55,641 nt of DNA from NCBI GenBank assembly GCA_021324465.1, contig JAJPJB010000046.1:1-55641 (forward strand). Reading direction: 5' to 3'. Positions 18,142-28,987 of this stretch are shown piece after piece. Each line of letters opens with the position of its first letter. Position 1 is the first letter of the stretch. The stretch comes from Hyphomicrobiaceae bacterium. Its GTDB lineage: Bacteria > Pseudomonadota > Alphaproteobacteria > Rhizobiales > Xanthobacteraceae. The notes under the pieces were generated by a model. That model was not told where the DNA came from. It searched no databases and was given only the letters and a program-made list of their open reading frames with translations. The position numbers were made by a program, and so were the translations under genes.

Positions 18142-18567
18142 TCACAGCAGCGGCTTGCCGCGGACATCCTGCGCGCGCTCGATCTTGACCAGCACGCCGA
18201 TGCCGGCGTCGGCGCCGACATGGGTCTGCTCGCGCGGCAAAAGCCTTGCAAAGATCGACTCGCGGATCGGTCCGCTCTCATGCAATTGGGCGCTGCCGTA
18301 GAAGCGCAAAAAGCCGCTCTCGAGCACGCCGTCACGCTGGGCTTTGAAATTGGCATACATCACGCAGACCCGCTTGTCGTACGCAAGATTTTCGAGCGCG
18401 GTGCGCTTGGACCGCTCCCAGTAAGCGAGATGCGCATCATCGAACACGATCATGCTGCCCTTGGGACTGATATTGGGTCCCTGCGGTCCGTTGGTGGCGA
18501 CCAGGCACGGATAGCCGTCGTCCCAGGCATTGCGGATGAGCGTTTTGATCGTGTCGGAGAGCGGCAT
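18142..18567 (-). CDS. Pyridoxamine 5'-phosphate oxidase-fold protein
   Basis: A 141-residue split-barrel flavin-binding-like protein. The pattern NGPQGPNISPKGSMIVFDD (about 26-44) and the central AYWERSKRTALENLAYDKRVCVMY resemble the putative PNPOx family rather than true PdxH. It probably binds FMN or F420-like flavins, with unknown substrate. The start is the ATG at 18567. It ends only 15 bp from the convergent bioA stop. Confidence 0.72.
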   Translation of the reverse strand: MPLSDTIKTLIRNAWDDGYPCLVATNGPQGPNISPKGSMIVFDDAHLAYWERSKRTALENLAYDKRVCVMYANFKAQRDGVLESGFLRFYGSAQLHESGPIRESIFARLLPREQTHVGADAGIGVLVKIERAQDVRGKPLL

Positions 18568-18659
18568 GTGAAAACCCAGGATTTGCAGAAAGAAGCTCGG
18601 CAGGAGGCGGAACTATCGGCGGAGCGGTGTTGCGATGCAAGCTGACATAGCCGCACTGA

Positions 18660-18695
18660 GAGCGTTGTCCGATTCGACGGAATCGGACAACGCTC
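18660..18695. repeat. Intergenic palindrome (16-bp arms, 4-nt loop)
   Basis: A perfect inverted repeat: left arm 18660-18675 (GAGCGTTGTCCGATTC), loop GACG, right arm 18680-18695. On the plus strand a T-rich stretch follows (CAGCGTTTTTGTTTTGTCGC). The element and its T-rich tail resemble a dispersed intergenic repeat I recall from many Hyphomicrobiales genomes. It lies 3' of rimO. It could fold as a terminator for plus-strand transcripts, although rimO runs the other way. Confidence 0.75.
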
Positions 18696-18779
18696 CAGCG
18701 TTTTTGTTTTGTCGCATTTTCTTACGCAATAGCGGTACCCTTTCCGGAAAATGCTGCAACAGTTCGGGGGCGGTGACCC

Positions 18780-20162
<1,383 letters not shown>

Positions 20163-20489
20163 ATCATGCGGATAGATGGGCGATTCAACCTTTAAATTCG
20201 CCCGACAGCCGCCCTTTCGGCGGCGAACCATGCCACGAAAATGCCGGACTAAGCCCGTGATTTAACCCGCCCGGGCGCACAGCCTCTGGCTGTTCGGGGG
20301 AAATTAAGGATTTCACGGTCTCCTCGGGACCTGGGACGAGTCTGGATGGCGATTCTCGGGGAACCGCGCCTTCGCAAGTCTCGCGCGCACATCCCGGCGC
20401 AGCGGATGCTGCTCAGCCGGGACATATGGCGTTTGACGTGGCGTGCAACGTAGCGTTTGACAGCCCGACTACAACGACGGAATTGCATC
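20163..20489. other. Intergenic region, rimO / lipoprotein gene
   Basis: This divergent gap should hold promoters for both genes. I see a small hairpin, GCCGCC-CTTTC-GGCGGC (20208-20224), in the rimO leader. The hexamer TTTGAC occurs twice near the right edge (around 20431 and 20456), but without a convincing -10 partner. No gene or RNA is recognised. Confidence 0.4.
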
Positions 20490-21707
20490 GTGCCATCAAA
20501 GCAATTGGCCGTTCTGCTGCTGGCGGCATGCCTGACGGGCTGCGGCGGCTACACGATGTTCGATTCCTCCTTCAGCGCGGCTGGCTTTGGATCCGGCAAA
20601 TCCGCGGACTGGCGAAGCAGCCAGGCGAGCACCTCGACCGGCGACGATCCCGACAGCACGGGCTCGGCAAGCGGGTCGCCATCAGGTGCGGCGCAATCGA
20701 ATGCGTCGACGTCCAAGGGTGATACCGACGCGCTCAATTCCTTATTTGCGCGCGCCGCGCAAAGCAAAGCCAATGAACCCAAGCTCAGCCAGGCGTCTGC
20801 ACCCGTCATACCCGCCGGCGCCCCGGTCGCCAAGCCGATTGCTCTCGCGGATGCGCGTGACGTCCCGCCACTGCCGCCGCAGGCGGGTACGAAGGTCACC
20901 GTCGTGCCGCGCGGTCGGGCCTATTTGTTCCGAGGCATTGCCGGCCTGATCTATTCGCGCGGCATGGACAAATTGGCCGAGCGGATACGAAGTACCGGTA
21001 TCGCGGCAAGCGTCGACACTTATCTCGTGTGGCGCTCTTACATTGATCAGGCGATCCGCGACTATCGCCGCGAGCCGCAGCCGATCATCCTGATCGGTCA
21101 TTCGATGGGTGGCGATGCCGCCCTGGCCTTCGCCGAGGCGCTCAATGCGGCCGATATTCCGGTGAGCCTCCTTGTTACGTATGACCCAAGCCGCATCGCC
21201 GATGACGTGCCGCCCAATGTCGAGCGCTATATCAACATCTTCCAGTCTTCGAACATCATGGGCGGCGGCAATGTCGTGCAGGGCACGCGTTTCCATGGTC
21301 ACTATGCCAGCTACAACCTGAAAAATCACAGCGAGATCATTCACATCAACATCGAAAAGGCCGATCGCATTCAAGAGCAATTGGTCAGCAAAGTGGTCGA
21401 GCTAGCCGCGACACCGGCTGCTGCGGAAGGCGAGGCGGTGCCGCTCCATCTGGAGGTGCCGGCCGATGCGGCGGTCGAATTGTGGGATTCCGGCACGCCG
21501 GTAACGGTCCATGCCGGCGATACGCTGAAAACGGTAGCCGACACCTACCACGTGCCGCTCTGGTCGCTGACCGAGATCAACGGGGGTTCGCCGCGCGCGG
21601 CGTTGAGCGAAGGCCAGCGCATTGTTGTGCCGCGCCACCTCGTGCCGACGACCTCACCCGGCACCATGACAAGCTCGATCTCGAGTTACGCTCCGGCGGG
21701 ACGCTAA
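20490..21707 (+). CDS. Lipoprotein with alpha/beta-hydrolase and LysM-like C-terminus
   Basis: A 405-residue predicted lipoprotein. From the GTG at 20490 a short signal peptide leads to the lipobox LTGC (about residues 15-18, cleavage before Cys18). A Ser/Gly/Ala-rich linker follows (about 20-115), then an alpha/beta-hydrolase-like domain with the nucleophile elbow GHSMGG (about 205-210). The last 85 residues contain VHAGDTLKTVADTYHVPLWSLTEING, which has the form of a LysM repeat for peptidoglycan binding. The GTG is preferred over an upstream TTG (20457) because of the compact signal and GACGGA about 10 bp upstream. It is probably a cell-envelope-anchored esterase or lipase, substrate unknown. 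Confidence 0.75.
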   Translation: MPSKQLAVLLLAACLTGCGGYTMFDSSFSAAGFGSGKSADWRSSQASTSTGDDPDSTGSASGSPSGAAQSNASTSKGDTDALNSLFARAAQSKANEPKLSQASAPVIPAGAPVAKPIALADARDVPPLPPQAGTKVTVVPRGRAYLFRGIAGLIYSRGMDKLAERIRSTGIAASVDTYLVWRSYIDQAIRDYRREPQPIILIGHSMGGDAALAFAEALNAADIPVSLLVTYDPSRIADDVPPNVERYINIFQSSNIMGGGNVVQGTRFHGHYASYNLKNHSEIIHINIEKADRIQEQLVSKVVELAATPAAAEGEAVPLHLEVPADAAVELWDSGTPVTVHAGDTLKTVADTYHVPLWSLTEINGGSPRAALSEGQRIVVPRHLVPTTSPGTMTSSISSYAPAGR

Positions 21708-21710
21708 CGC

Positions 21711-21980
21711 TCAGCAGCGCGGCGCAAGGCACAGTCCGCTCGGCTCATAGCAGCGCCAGAATGGCACCGGTGTCGATTGACCGTTGCTGCAAATATACAT
21801 CGTACACCAATTAAATTGATCACAATCCGACACGCAGCGGCCGCTTGACTGCGCGCAGGCGCCGGTCGGCTTCACCGTAATCTTTTTGGCTTTCCCCGCC
21901 AGCGCCGGAGGCAACGGCGCCAGCGCGGAGATGAGCGCAACCACTGCCAACAGAATGAATTTGACTGCTGTTAAACGCAT
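21711..21980 (-). CDS. Small exported cysteine-rich protein
   Basis: An 89-residue protein. A strong signal peptide (MRLTAVKF, a hydrophobic core, then PPALA-GK near residue 29) is followed by a basic segment (KAKKITVKPTG) and a short domain with eight cysteines in about 50 residues (ACAQ, RCVS, DCDQ, WCTM, ICSN, RCYE, LCLA, RC at the end). The even number suggests up to four disulfides. ATG 21980 is fixed by GGAGG seven bases upstream; an in-frame ATG at 22019 has no such site. It converges with the lipoprotein gene with a gap of three bases. I do not recognise a family. Confidence 0.65.
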   Translation of the reverse strand: MRLTAVKFILLAVVALISALAPLPPALAGKAKKITVKPTGACAQSSGRCVSDCDQFNWCTMYICSNGQSTPVPFWRCYEPSGLCLAPRC

Positions 21981-22091
21981 GCAACAGCCTCCGTTTCCTC
22001 CCCGCTTTGGATTCTCCATAATCCAAATGTAGGGACAAGCTGTGGTCGTCGGCGGATAGGAACGGACAACAACAAGGGAACGTCCGGCGCT

Positions 22092-22727
22092 ATGAAACTG
22101 CCCGATCCGCCATTGCTGCTGGTGACCGACCGTCATCAGGCACGGCGTGCTTTGCCCGAGGTCGTCGGCGCGGCGCTTGCCGCCGGTTGCCGCTGGGTGA
22201 GCGTACGCGAAAAAGATTTGCCGGAAGACGAACAGGTGTCCATGGCGCGCAGCCTCCTGGCGATGACCAGACGGTACGGCGCGCGGCTGATGCTGCACGG
22301 CGAGGCGGCGCTTGCGGAACTCGCAGGCATCGACGGGGTGCATCTGTCGTCCGGCAGTGACGCCAAAGCCGCGCGCGCGGTGCTGGGGCGCGACAAGCTG
22401 ATCGGGCTTTCGATCCACACTGTCACCGAAGCCGCAGCGATCGACCCCAGCCTCGTCGACTATGCGCTTGCCGGCCCGGCTTTCGAGACGCCGAGCAAGC
22501 CGGGTTACGGTCCGGAGATCGGCCGCAAGGGACTCGCCGAAATGGCGCGCGCCGCACGCGTGCCGCTGCTGGCGATCGGCGGCATCAATACGGCGCGCGT
22601 CGGCGAGGTGATCGCGGCCGGTTGCACGGGCGTTGCGGTAATGGGCAGCGTGATGCGCGCTGCCGATCCGGTGCGCGAAACTGCGGCGCTGCTGGCGACC
22701 CTAAAGGGCTATCCGCGCCCCCGATAG
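22092..22727 (+). CDS. thiE: Thiamine phosphate synthase (ThiE/TenI family)
   Basis: A 211-residue TIM-barrel protein of the ThiE/TenI family. Core motifs are LLLVTDR at the N-terminus, [10 protein letters not shown] (pyrophosphate site), [51 protein letters not shown] and [29 protein letters not shown]. True ThiE joins HMP-pyrophosphate and thiazole phosphate. The family also includes the non-synthase TenI, and VHLSSGSD (usually HxGQxD) is slightly divergent, so TenI-like activity is not excluded. No other thi genes are near and I see no TPP riboswitch. Its end overlaps the convergent queF by 19 bp. Confidence 0.8.
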   Translation: MKLPDPPLLLVTDRHQARRALPEVVGAALAAGCRWVSVREKDLPEDEQVSMARSLLAMTRRYGARLMLHGEAALAELAGIDGVHLSSGSDAKAARAVLGRDKLIGLSIHTVTEAAAIDPSLVDYALAGPAFETPSKPGYGPEIGRKGLAEMARAARVPLLAIGGINTARVGEVIAAGCTGVAVMGSVMRAADPVRETAALLATLKGYPRPR

Positions 22728-23173
22728 CCGGCGACCGCCTGGTCCGGAACCCAGACGCCTGACGGGAGCTTTCCAGCCTGCCAGAACACGTCGATCGGCA
22801 TGCCGCCGCGCGGATGGAAGTAGCCGCCGATGCGCAGCCATTTCGGCTTGAGCAAGCCGACCAATTTCTTGCCAATCCCGACCGTGCAGGCTTCGTGAAA
22901 AGCGCCGTGATTGCGGAAGCTGTTGAGATAAAGCTTCAGCGACTTGGATTCGACCAGCCAAGCCCGCGGCACGTAGTCGATCACCAGAATCGCGAAATCC
23001 GGCTGCCCGGTAACCGGGCACATCACGGTGAATTCGGGAAAGGTGAAGCGCGCGACATAATCGGCATCAGGATGCGGATTCGCCACGCGGTCGAGCACGG
23101 CCTCTTCAGGCGACGCCGGTGGCGGCGAGGGACGGCCAAGTTGTAACGGCGCTTGCGGAGATTTCTTTGCCAT
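22709..23173 (-). CDS. queF: NADPH-dependent preQ0 reductase QueF
   Basis: A 154-residue single-domain (unimodular) QueF that reduces the nitrile of preQ0 to the amine of preQ1 in queuosine synthesis. The catalytic Cys52 lies in CPVTGQPDF, with Asp59. The QueF NADPH motif is [16 protein letters not shown] (75-90), and FHEACT supplies His93/Glu94. ATG 23173 begins MAKKSPQ; 40 more open codons upstream show no homology. It overlaps thiE by 19 bp at the 3' ends. No other queuosine genes are in the window. Confidence 0.93.
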   Translation of the reverse strand: MAKKSPQAPLQLGRPSPPPASPEEAVLDRVANPHPDADYVARFTFPEFTVMCPVTGQPDFAILVIDYVPRAWLVESKSLKLYLNSFRNHGAFHEACTVGIGKKLVGLLKPKWLRIGGYFHPRGGMPIDVFWQAGKLPSGVWVPDQAVAGYRGRG

Positions 23174-23229
23174 AGCGACTGCATGCCTTGCTTTGACGGG
23201 GCATGACAAGGGGCTCTCCGATCCTGTAG

Positions 23230-24606
<1,377 letters not shown>

Positions 24607-24693
24607 ACCTGTCCGGATGCGCGATGTGCGCTTGTTTGGCAGTGTCAAGGGCGATACTTTGGCTGCTGTTCTCGCGCGGGGGACCGATCCGTC

Positions 24694-25500
24694 ATGGACC
24701 AAACACTCGAATTGAAGCCGGGCAATCGCCGGCTTGCGGTTGGAAATTTGAGCGATTTCGTCGCCAAGGCGGTCGAGGCTGCGCCGCTGTTCGACAAGCC
24801 ATTCACCCATCTCGTGCTCGACCATGTTTTTCCCGACGATGTTTACGCCCGGATGCTCGGCAATATGCCGGAAGCGCGCGATTACCGACCGATGCATGGC
24901 CGCAGCAAGGGTCATGATCTCGAAGACGGCACCCATACGCGGGTGAAGATCGATCTGTTTCCGGAATACATCCGTCACCTGCCCCTGCAGAAGCACGCGG
25001 TCTGGGACCTGGTCGGTCGCGCGTTGTGCTCGCCGACCGTCAAGGAGGCTTTCGTGCGGCGGCTTGCGCCGGCGCTCGAGCGCCGCTTCGGCCATGGCTA
25101 TGCCAAAGTCGGCATGTATCCGATCCCGATCCTGACGCGCGACATTCCTGGCTATCTGATCACCCCGCATACCGACACGCGCTGGAAGGGCATTACGGTG
25201 CAGCTCTATTTGCCGCGTGACAGTTCGACGACACATATCGGCACGATCTTCCACGAAAAGCTGCCTGACGGGTCGCTGCCAAAAGTAAAACGGATGCAGT
25301 TTGCGCCGAATACCGGCTACGCCTTCGCAGTCGGCACGGATACTTGGCATTCGGCCGACGCAGTCGGCCCCGAGGTGCGCACGCGCGACAGCATTCTTTT
25401 GACGTATTTCGTCGATGCCGGCGTGCTCCGCTTTTTCCGCAACCGCGGCAAGCGCTTTGGCAATTTCGTGCTCAGCGAACTGCGCAACCGACTGCCGTAG
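24694..25500 (+). CDS. 2-oxoglutarate/Fe(II) oxygenase-like protein
   Basis: A 268-residue cytoplasmic protein. The second half has the double-stranded beta-helix signature of 2OG-Fe(II) oxygenases: HTD at 159-161 (two iron ligands), strand GITVQLYLP, a distal His219 in DTWHSADAV, and Arg229/Arg231 in VRTRDSILLTYFV as the likely 2OG contact. The N-terminal half (FTHLVLDHVFPDDVYARML) resembles the start of prolyl-hydroxylase-like enzymes. The substrate is unknown. It is inserted between eno and ftsB, 87 bp after eno, and may be co-transcribed. Confidence 0.68.
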   Translation: MDQTLELKPGNRRLAVGNLSDFVAKAVEAAPLFDKPFTHLVLDHVFPDDVYARMLGNMPEARDYRPMHGRSKGHDLEDGTHTRVKIDLFPEYIRHLPLQKHAVWDLVGRALCSPTVKEAFVRRLAPALERRFGHGYAKVGMYPIPILTRDIPGYLITPHTDTRWKGITVQLYLPRDSSTTHIGTIFHEKLPDGSLPKVKRMQFAPNTGYAFAVGTDTWHSADAVGPEVRTRDSILLTYFVDAGVLRFFRNRGKRFGNFVLSELRNRLP

Positions 25501-25603
25501 TCTGTTCATTGCGACACGGGCGGAGCGTGCGAGCGCGCACAATTCGCCACCAGCGAAGATTTTCACGAGCGCCGCCGATGCCTGAGCGACGGGGGTATAG
25601 ATT

Positions 25604-25625
25604 TGCAAGCTCCTCGGAGCTTGCA
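25604..25625. repeat. Perfect 22-bp inverted repeat
   Basis: TGCAAGCTCC (25604-25613), spacer TC, GGAGCTTGCA (25616-25625). It lies in the 221-bp gap upstream of ftsB and the pdh genes. No T-run follows, so an operator or processing hairpin is as likely as a terminator. Function is unknown. Confidence 0.6.
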
Positions 25626-25721
25626 TCGGACGGGTCAAAAGGCCGGATCCGGCGGCCCAACGCAGAACGACGATGCCGCCTATTAATCTTGCTTTAAGCG
25701 GCGCGCTAACATGGTGCTGCA

Positions 25722-26078
25722 ATGGTCACCCGCAAACGGCTCCGCTCCGTACTGAACGCGCTCGCGCTCTATGTGCTGGCGGGCCTCCTGATCGGCTATT
25801 TCGGCGTCAATGCCTATAGCGGCGATCGCGGACTGAAGGCGAAAGAGGACATCGATCGGCAAATCGCGGCGCTGAGCGCTGAGCTGCAGCGGCTCAAGCT
25901 CGAACATACCCAATGGGAGCGTCGGATTGCGCTGCTCAAGTCGGACGCCCTCGATCCCGATATGCTCGACGAGCGAGCGCGTGCGTTGCTCGACTATGTC
26001 GATCCCAAGGAGCTGACTCTGGTGTTTCAGTCGCAGCCTGTTCCGGCTGGCCGCACCGCTGCCGCGGCGAACCCTTGA
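25722..26078 (+). CDS. ftsB: Cell division protein FtsB (septum formation initiator family)
   Basis: A 118-residue bitopic membrane protein. A short basic N-terminus (VTRKRLRSVLN) leads to one transmembrane segment (about 12-31), then a coiled coil (about 37-72: DIDRQIAALSAELQRLKLEH) and the conserved DALDPDMLDERARALLDYVDPKE region. FtsB forms a trimer with FtsL and FtsQ in the divisome. Position just before pdhA is typical of this order of bacteria. The C-terminal tail is disordered and Ala-rich. Confidence 0.88.
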   Translation: MVTRKRLRSVLNALALYVLAGLLIGYFGVNAYSGDRGLKAKEDIDRQIAALSAELQRLKLEHTQWERRIALLKSDALDPDMLDERARALLDYVDPKELTLVFQSQPVPAGRTAAAANP

Positions 26079-26241
26079 AGTCGTCGGCGGCGGCTCCGAA
26101 ATTAATTTTGTAACAACGATTTGGCCGGCATCGACCCGGCCGGGAACGAGCAGCATCCCCGGCTTCCGCAACAGGGTGAATTACGCTATTGCAGGAAGCC
26201 CGCCCGCCGGAACATTCGACGACAATGACCTTTCGAGGACA

Positions 26242-27306
26242 ATGATGGCCGTCGCCCAAACCAAGCAAGCGGCACAAACCACTGAAGTCTTGAGCCCGTT
26301 GACCGGCAACGGGGCCGGTCGGCCCACGGATACGGCGAAAATCGCAGAATTCACCAAGGAGCAGGAGCTCGATGCGCTGCAGCATATGCTCTTGATCCGC
26401 CGTTTCGAGGAAAAGGCCGGACAGATGTATGGCATGGGCCTGATCGGCGGCTTCTGCCACCTCTATATCGGCCAGGAGGCCGTCGTCGTCGGCATGAAGC
26501 TTGCCATGCGCGATGGCGATCAGATGATCACCGGCTATCGTGATCACGGTCACATGCTGGCCTGCGGCATGGATCCCAAAGGCGTCATGGCAGAACTCAC
26601 CGGGCGCCGCGGCGGCTACTCCAAAGGCAAAGGCGGCTCGATGCACATGTTCTCGCTGGAGAAGAAATTCTACGGCGGTCACGGCATTGTCGGTGCCCAG
26701 GTTCCACTGGGAACAGGTCTCGCCTTCGCCAACAAATATCGCGGCAGTGACACGGTCTGTCTGACGTTTCTCGGCGATGGCGCCGCCAATCAGGGCCAGG
26801 TCTATGAAAGCTTCAACATGGCCGAGCTCTGGAAACTGCCGATCGTCTATGTGATCGAGAACAATCGCTACGCGATGGGCACATCGGTGACACGTTCCTC
26901 GGCCCAGACCGATTTCTCCAAACGTGGCAGCTCGTTCAACATTCCAGGATCACAGGTCGATGGCATGGATGTGCGGGCCGTCAAGGCAGCCTCCGAAGAC
27001 GCCATCGCCTGGTGCCGCTCCGGCAAAGGCCCGGTCATTTTGGAAATGATGACCTATCGTTATCGCGGTCATTCGATGTCGGACCCGGCGAAGTACCGGA
27101 CCAAGGAGGAAGTCGACAAGATGCGCACCGAGCACGATCCGATAGAGCAGGTGCGCAAGCGTCTCCTGGAGAAGAAATGGGCGAATGAGGACGAATTAAA
27201 GAAGATCGACGCGTCAGTGCGCGCCATTGTCAATGAAGCGTCCGAATTTGCCACCCACGACCCCGAACCCGAACCTTCCGAACTCTATACCGACGTTTAT
27301 CGCTGA
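26242..27306 (+). CDS. pdhA: Pyruvate dehydrogenase E1 component, alpha subunit
   Basis: A 354-residue TPP-dependent subunit that decarboxylates pyruvate with PdhB. The TPP motif is GDGAANQGQVYESFNMAELWKLPIVYVIENN, between GDG and NN. RYRGHSMSDPAKYRTKEEV is the loop that carries regulatory serines in eukaryotic E1, and GGKGGSMH-type residues are seen as KGKGGSMHMF. Two ATGs stand together (26242 and 26245) behind CGAGGA; an in-frame GTG at 26176 gives a longer, non-homologous leader. It is the first gene of the PDH cluster; pdhB follows after 47 bp. Confidence 0.96.
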   Translation: MMAVAQTKQAAQTTEVLSPLTGNGAGRPTDTAKIAEFTKEQELDALQHMLLIRRFEEKAGQMYGMGLIGGFCHLYIGQEAVVVGMKLAMRDGDQMITGYRDHGHMLACGMDPKGVMAELTGRRGGYSKGKGGSMHMFSLEKKFYGGHGIVGAQVPLGTGLAFANKYRGSDTVCLTFLGDGAANQGQVYESFNMAELWKLPIVYVIENNRYAMGTSVTRSSAQTDFSKRGSSFNIPGSQVDGMDVRAVKAASEDAIAWCRSGKGPVILEMMTYRYRGHSMSDPAKYRTKEEVDKMRTEHDPIEQVRKRLLEKKWANEDELKKIDASVRAIVNEASEFATHDPEPEPSELYTDVYR

Positions 27307-27353
27307 GGCGCGTTCAACGCGACGCGCCGAATTGAGCTTCCAAGTGAGCTGTC

Positions 27354-28784
27354 ATGCCGACTGAGATTTTGATGCCCGCCCTTTCGCCGACTATGGAGAA
27401 GGGCAATCTTGCCAAGTGGCTCAAAAAGGAAGGCGATCCTGTCAAATCCGGCGACGTGATCGCCGAGATCGAGACCGACAAAGCCACAATGGAAGTGGAA
27501 GCGGTCGATGAGGGCACGCTCGGAAAGATTCTGGAGCCGGAAGGCACCAACGATGTGGCGGTCAATACGCCGATCGCCATGATCCTTGCCGACGGCGAGG
27601 ATGCGAGCGCATTGAAGGCCGCTATACCGGCAGCCGGACCGTCGGAAGAACCCTCGCGACAGCAGAAGGGGGCAGAATCGCCGCCGGCGGAAAGGCCCGA
27701 GCCGGCGAAGAAGGCCGCAGCCCCGGCGCCGGCTCCGACCGGCACCGCCAAGCCGCCCGCGGCCGCTCTTGCGCCGGAACCAGAGGTCCCGGAAGGTACC
27801 GAGTTCGTCACAATGACCATGCGCGAAGCGTTGCGCGACGCCATGGCGGAAGAAATGCGCCGCGACCCAGACGTCTTCATTCTGGGCGAAGAGGTCGCGG
27901 AATATCAGGGCGCCTACAAAGTGACACAGGGCCTGTTGCAAGAATTCGGCGCCCGGCGCGTGATCGACACGCCGATCACGGAGCACGGCTTTGCCGGCGT
28001 TGGCATCGGCGCCGCGCTCGACGGCCTTAAGCCGATTGTCGAATTCATGACCTTCAACTTTGCCATGCAGGCGATGGATCAACTCATCAATTCTGCGGCG
28101 AAGACGCGCTATATGTCGGGCGGGCAGGTGCAGGTTTCGATCGTCTTCCGCGGCCCGAACGGACCCGCCTCGCGCGTCGCCGCCCAGCACAGTCAGGATT
28201 ATTCGGCCTGGTATTCGCACATTCCCGGCCTGAAGGTGATCGCGCCATCGACGGCGGCCGACGCCAAGGGGCTGCTTAAGGCCGCGATCCGTGATCCCAA
28301 TCCGGTGATCTTTCTCGAAAATGAAATTCTCTACGGCCATTCTTCGCCGGTACCGAAGCTCGACGACTACGTGCTGCCGATCGGCCGCGCGCGCGTCGTG
28401 CGCTCCGGAAACGATGTCACTATCGTCGCCTGGTCTATGGGCATGACCTATGCGCTAAAGGCTGCGGACGAACTGGCCCAAGACAATATCGAGGCTGAAG
28501 TTATAGATCTGCGCACGCTCAAGCCAATGGACACGCAAACCATCGTCGAGTCGCTGAAGAAGACCGGCCGCGTGGTCACCGTCGAGGAAGGCTGGAAACA
28601 ATCGGGGGTGGGTGCCGAAATCGCAGCCTCCCTGATGGAGGAGGCTTTCGACTATCTCGATGCGCCAGTGATGCGAGTCTGCGGCAAGGATGTGCCGATG
28701 CCGTATGCGGCCAATCTGGAAAAGCTGGCGCTACCGTCTGTTGCTGAGGTCGTCGAGGCGGCAAGAGCGGTCTGTTATCGATGA
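27354..28784 (+). CDS. pdhB: Pyruvate dehydrogenase E1 beta with N-terminal lipoyl domain
   Basis: A 476-residue protein. Residues about 1-80 are a biotinyl/lipoyl domain with the lipoylation motif [10 protein letters not shown] (Lys in DKA). A Pro/Ala/Glu linker follows (about 85-145). The transketolase-like E1 beta part starts at [15 protein letters not shown] and includes [30 protein letters not shown] and the C-terminal [18 protein letters not shown]. The lipoyl domain on E1 beta is a known trait of alphaproteobacterial PDH. The start overlaps no other gene; its stop overlaps the following small frame as ATGA. Confidence 0.96.
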   Translation: MPTEILMPALSPTMEKGNLAKWLKKEGDPVKSGDVIAEIETDKATMEVEAVDEGTLGKILEPEGTNDVAVNTPIAMILADGEDASALKAAIPAAGPSEEPSRQQKGAESPPAERPEPAKKAAAPAPAPTGTAKPPAAALAPEPEVPEGTEFVTMTMREALRDAMAEEMRRDPDVFILGEEVAEYQGAYKVTQGLLQEFGARRVIDTPITEHGFAGVGIGAALDGLKPIVEFMTFNFAMQAMDQLINSAAKTRYMSGGQVQVSIVFRGPNGPASRVAAQHSQDYSAWYSHIPGLKVIAPSTAADAKGLLKAAIRDPNPVIFLENEILYGHSSPVPKLDDYVLPIGRARVVRSGNDVTIVAWSMGMTYALKAADELAQDNIEAEVIDLRTLKPMDTQTIVESLKKTGRVVTVEEGWKQSGVGAEIAASLMEEAFDYLDAPVMRVCGKDVPMPYAANLEKLALPSVAEVVEAARAVCYR

Positions 28785-28986
28785 GCAATGATTCCGCCGA
28801 AGGCGCCTCGCCATTCGAGCCGCTCGCCGTTCCGCCCGCCGCGCCGATGTCGCGGGCCATAGCGGGCGCATTTGCGCGCTTGAGACTTCGATGCACCAAG
28901 ACGATGTGGTCCAAAAGGTCTGGGCGATGTTCGAGGCCGAAATGGAACGTCCTGCTGATCTTGGCACAACAAAAGCAGTAAGCTGA
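28781..28986 (+). pseudogene. Decayed small gene between pdhB and pdhC (DUF5076-like remnant)
   Basis: A frame starting in the pdhB stop (ATGA at 28781) encodes 66 residues, beginning [22 protein letters not shown] and ending in unlikely Arg/Lys/Cys-rich sequence. A second plus-strand frame, with no start codon, reads RADVAGHSGRICALETSM, then HQDDVVQKVWAMFEAEMERP and ADLGTTKAVS to a stop at 28984-28986, and looks like real protein. From memory, relatives carry a DUF5076 gene here with a similar AMFxAEMxxPxDxG end. The two pieces would be its N- and C-terminal ends, with the middle lost and the frame shifted. The family match is unverified. Confidence 0.45.
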
Positions 28987-28987
28987 C

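Noticed and set aside
22092-22110. TPP riboswitch in front of thiE
   Set aside because: The short upstream region (about 70 bp to the divergent small gene) has no THI-box sequence that I can see.
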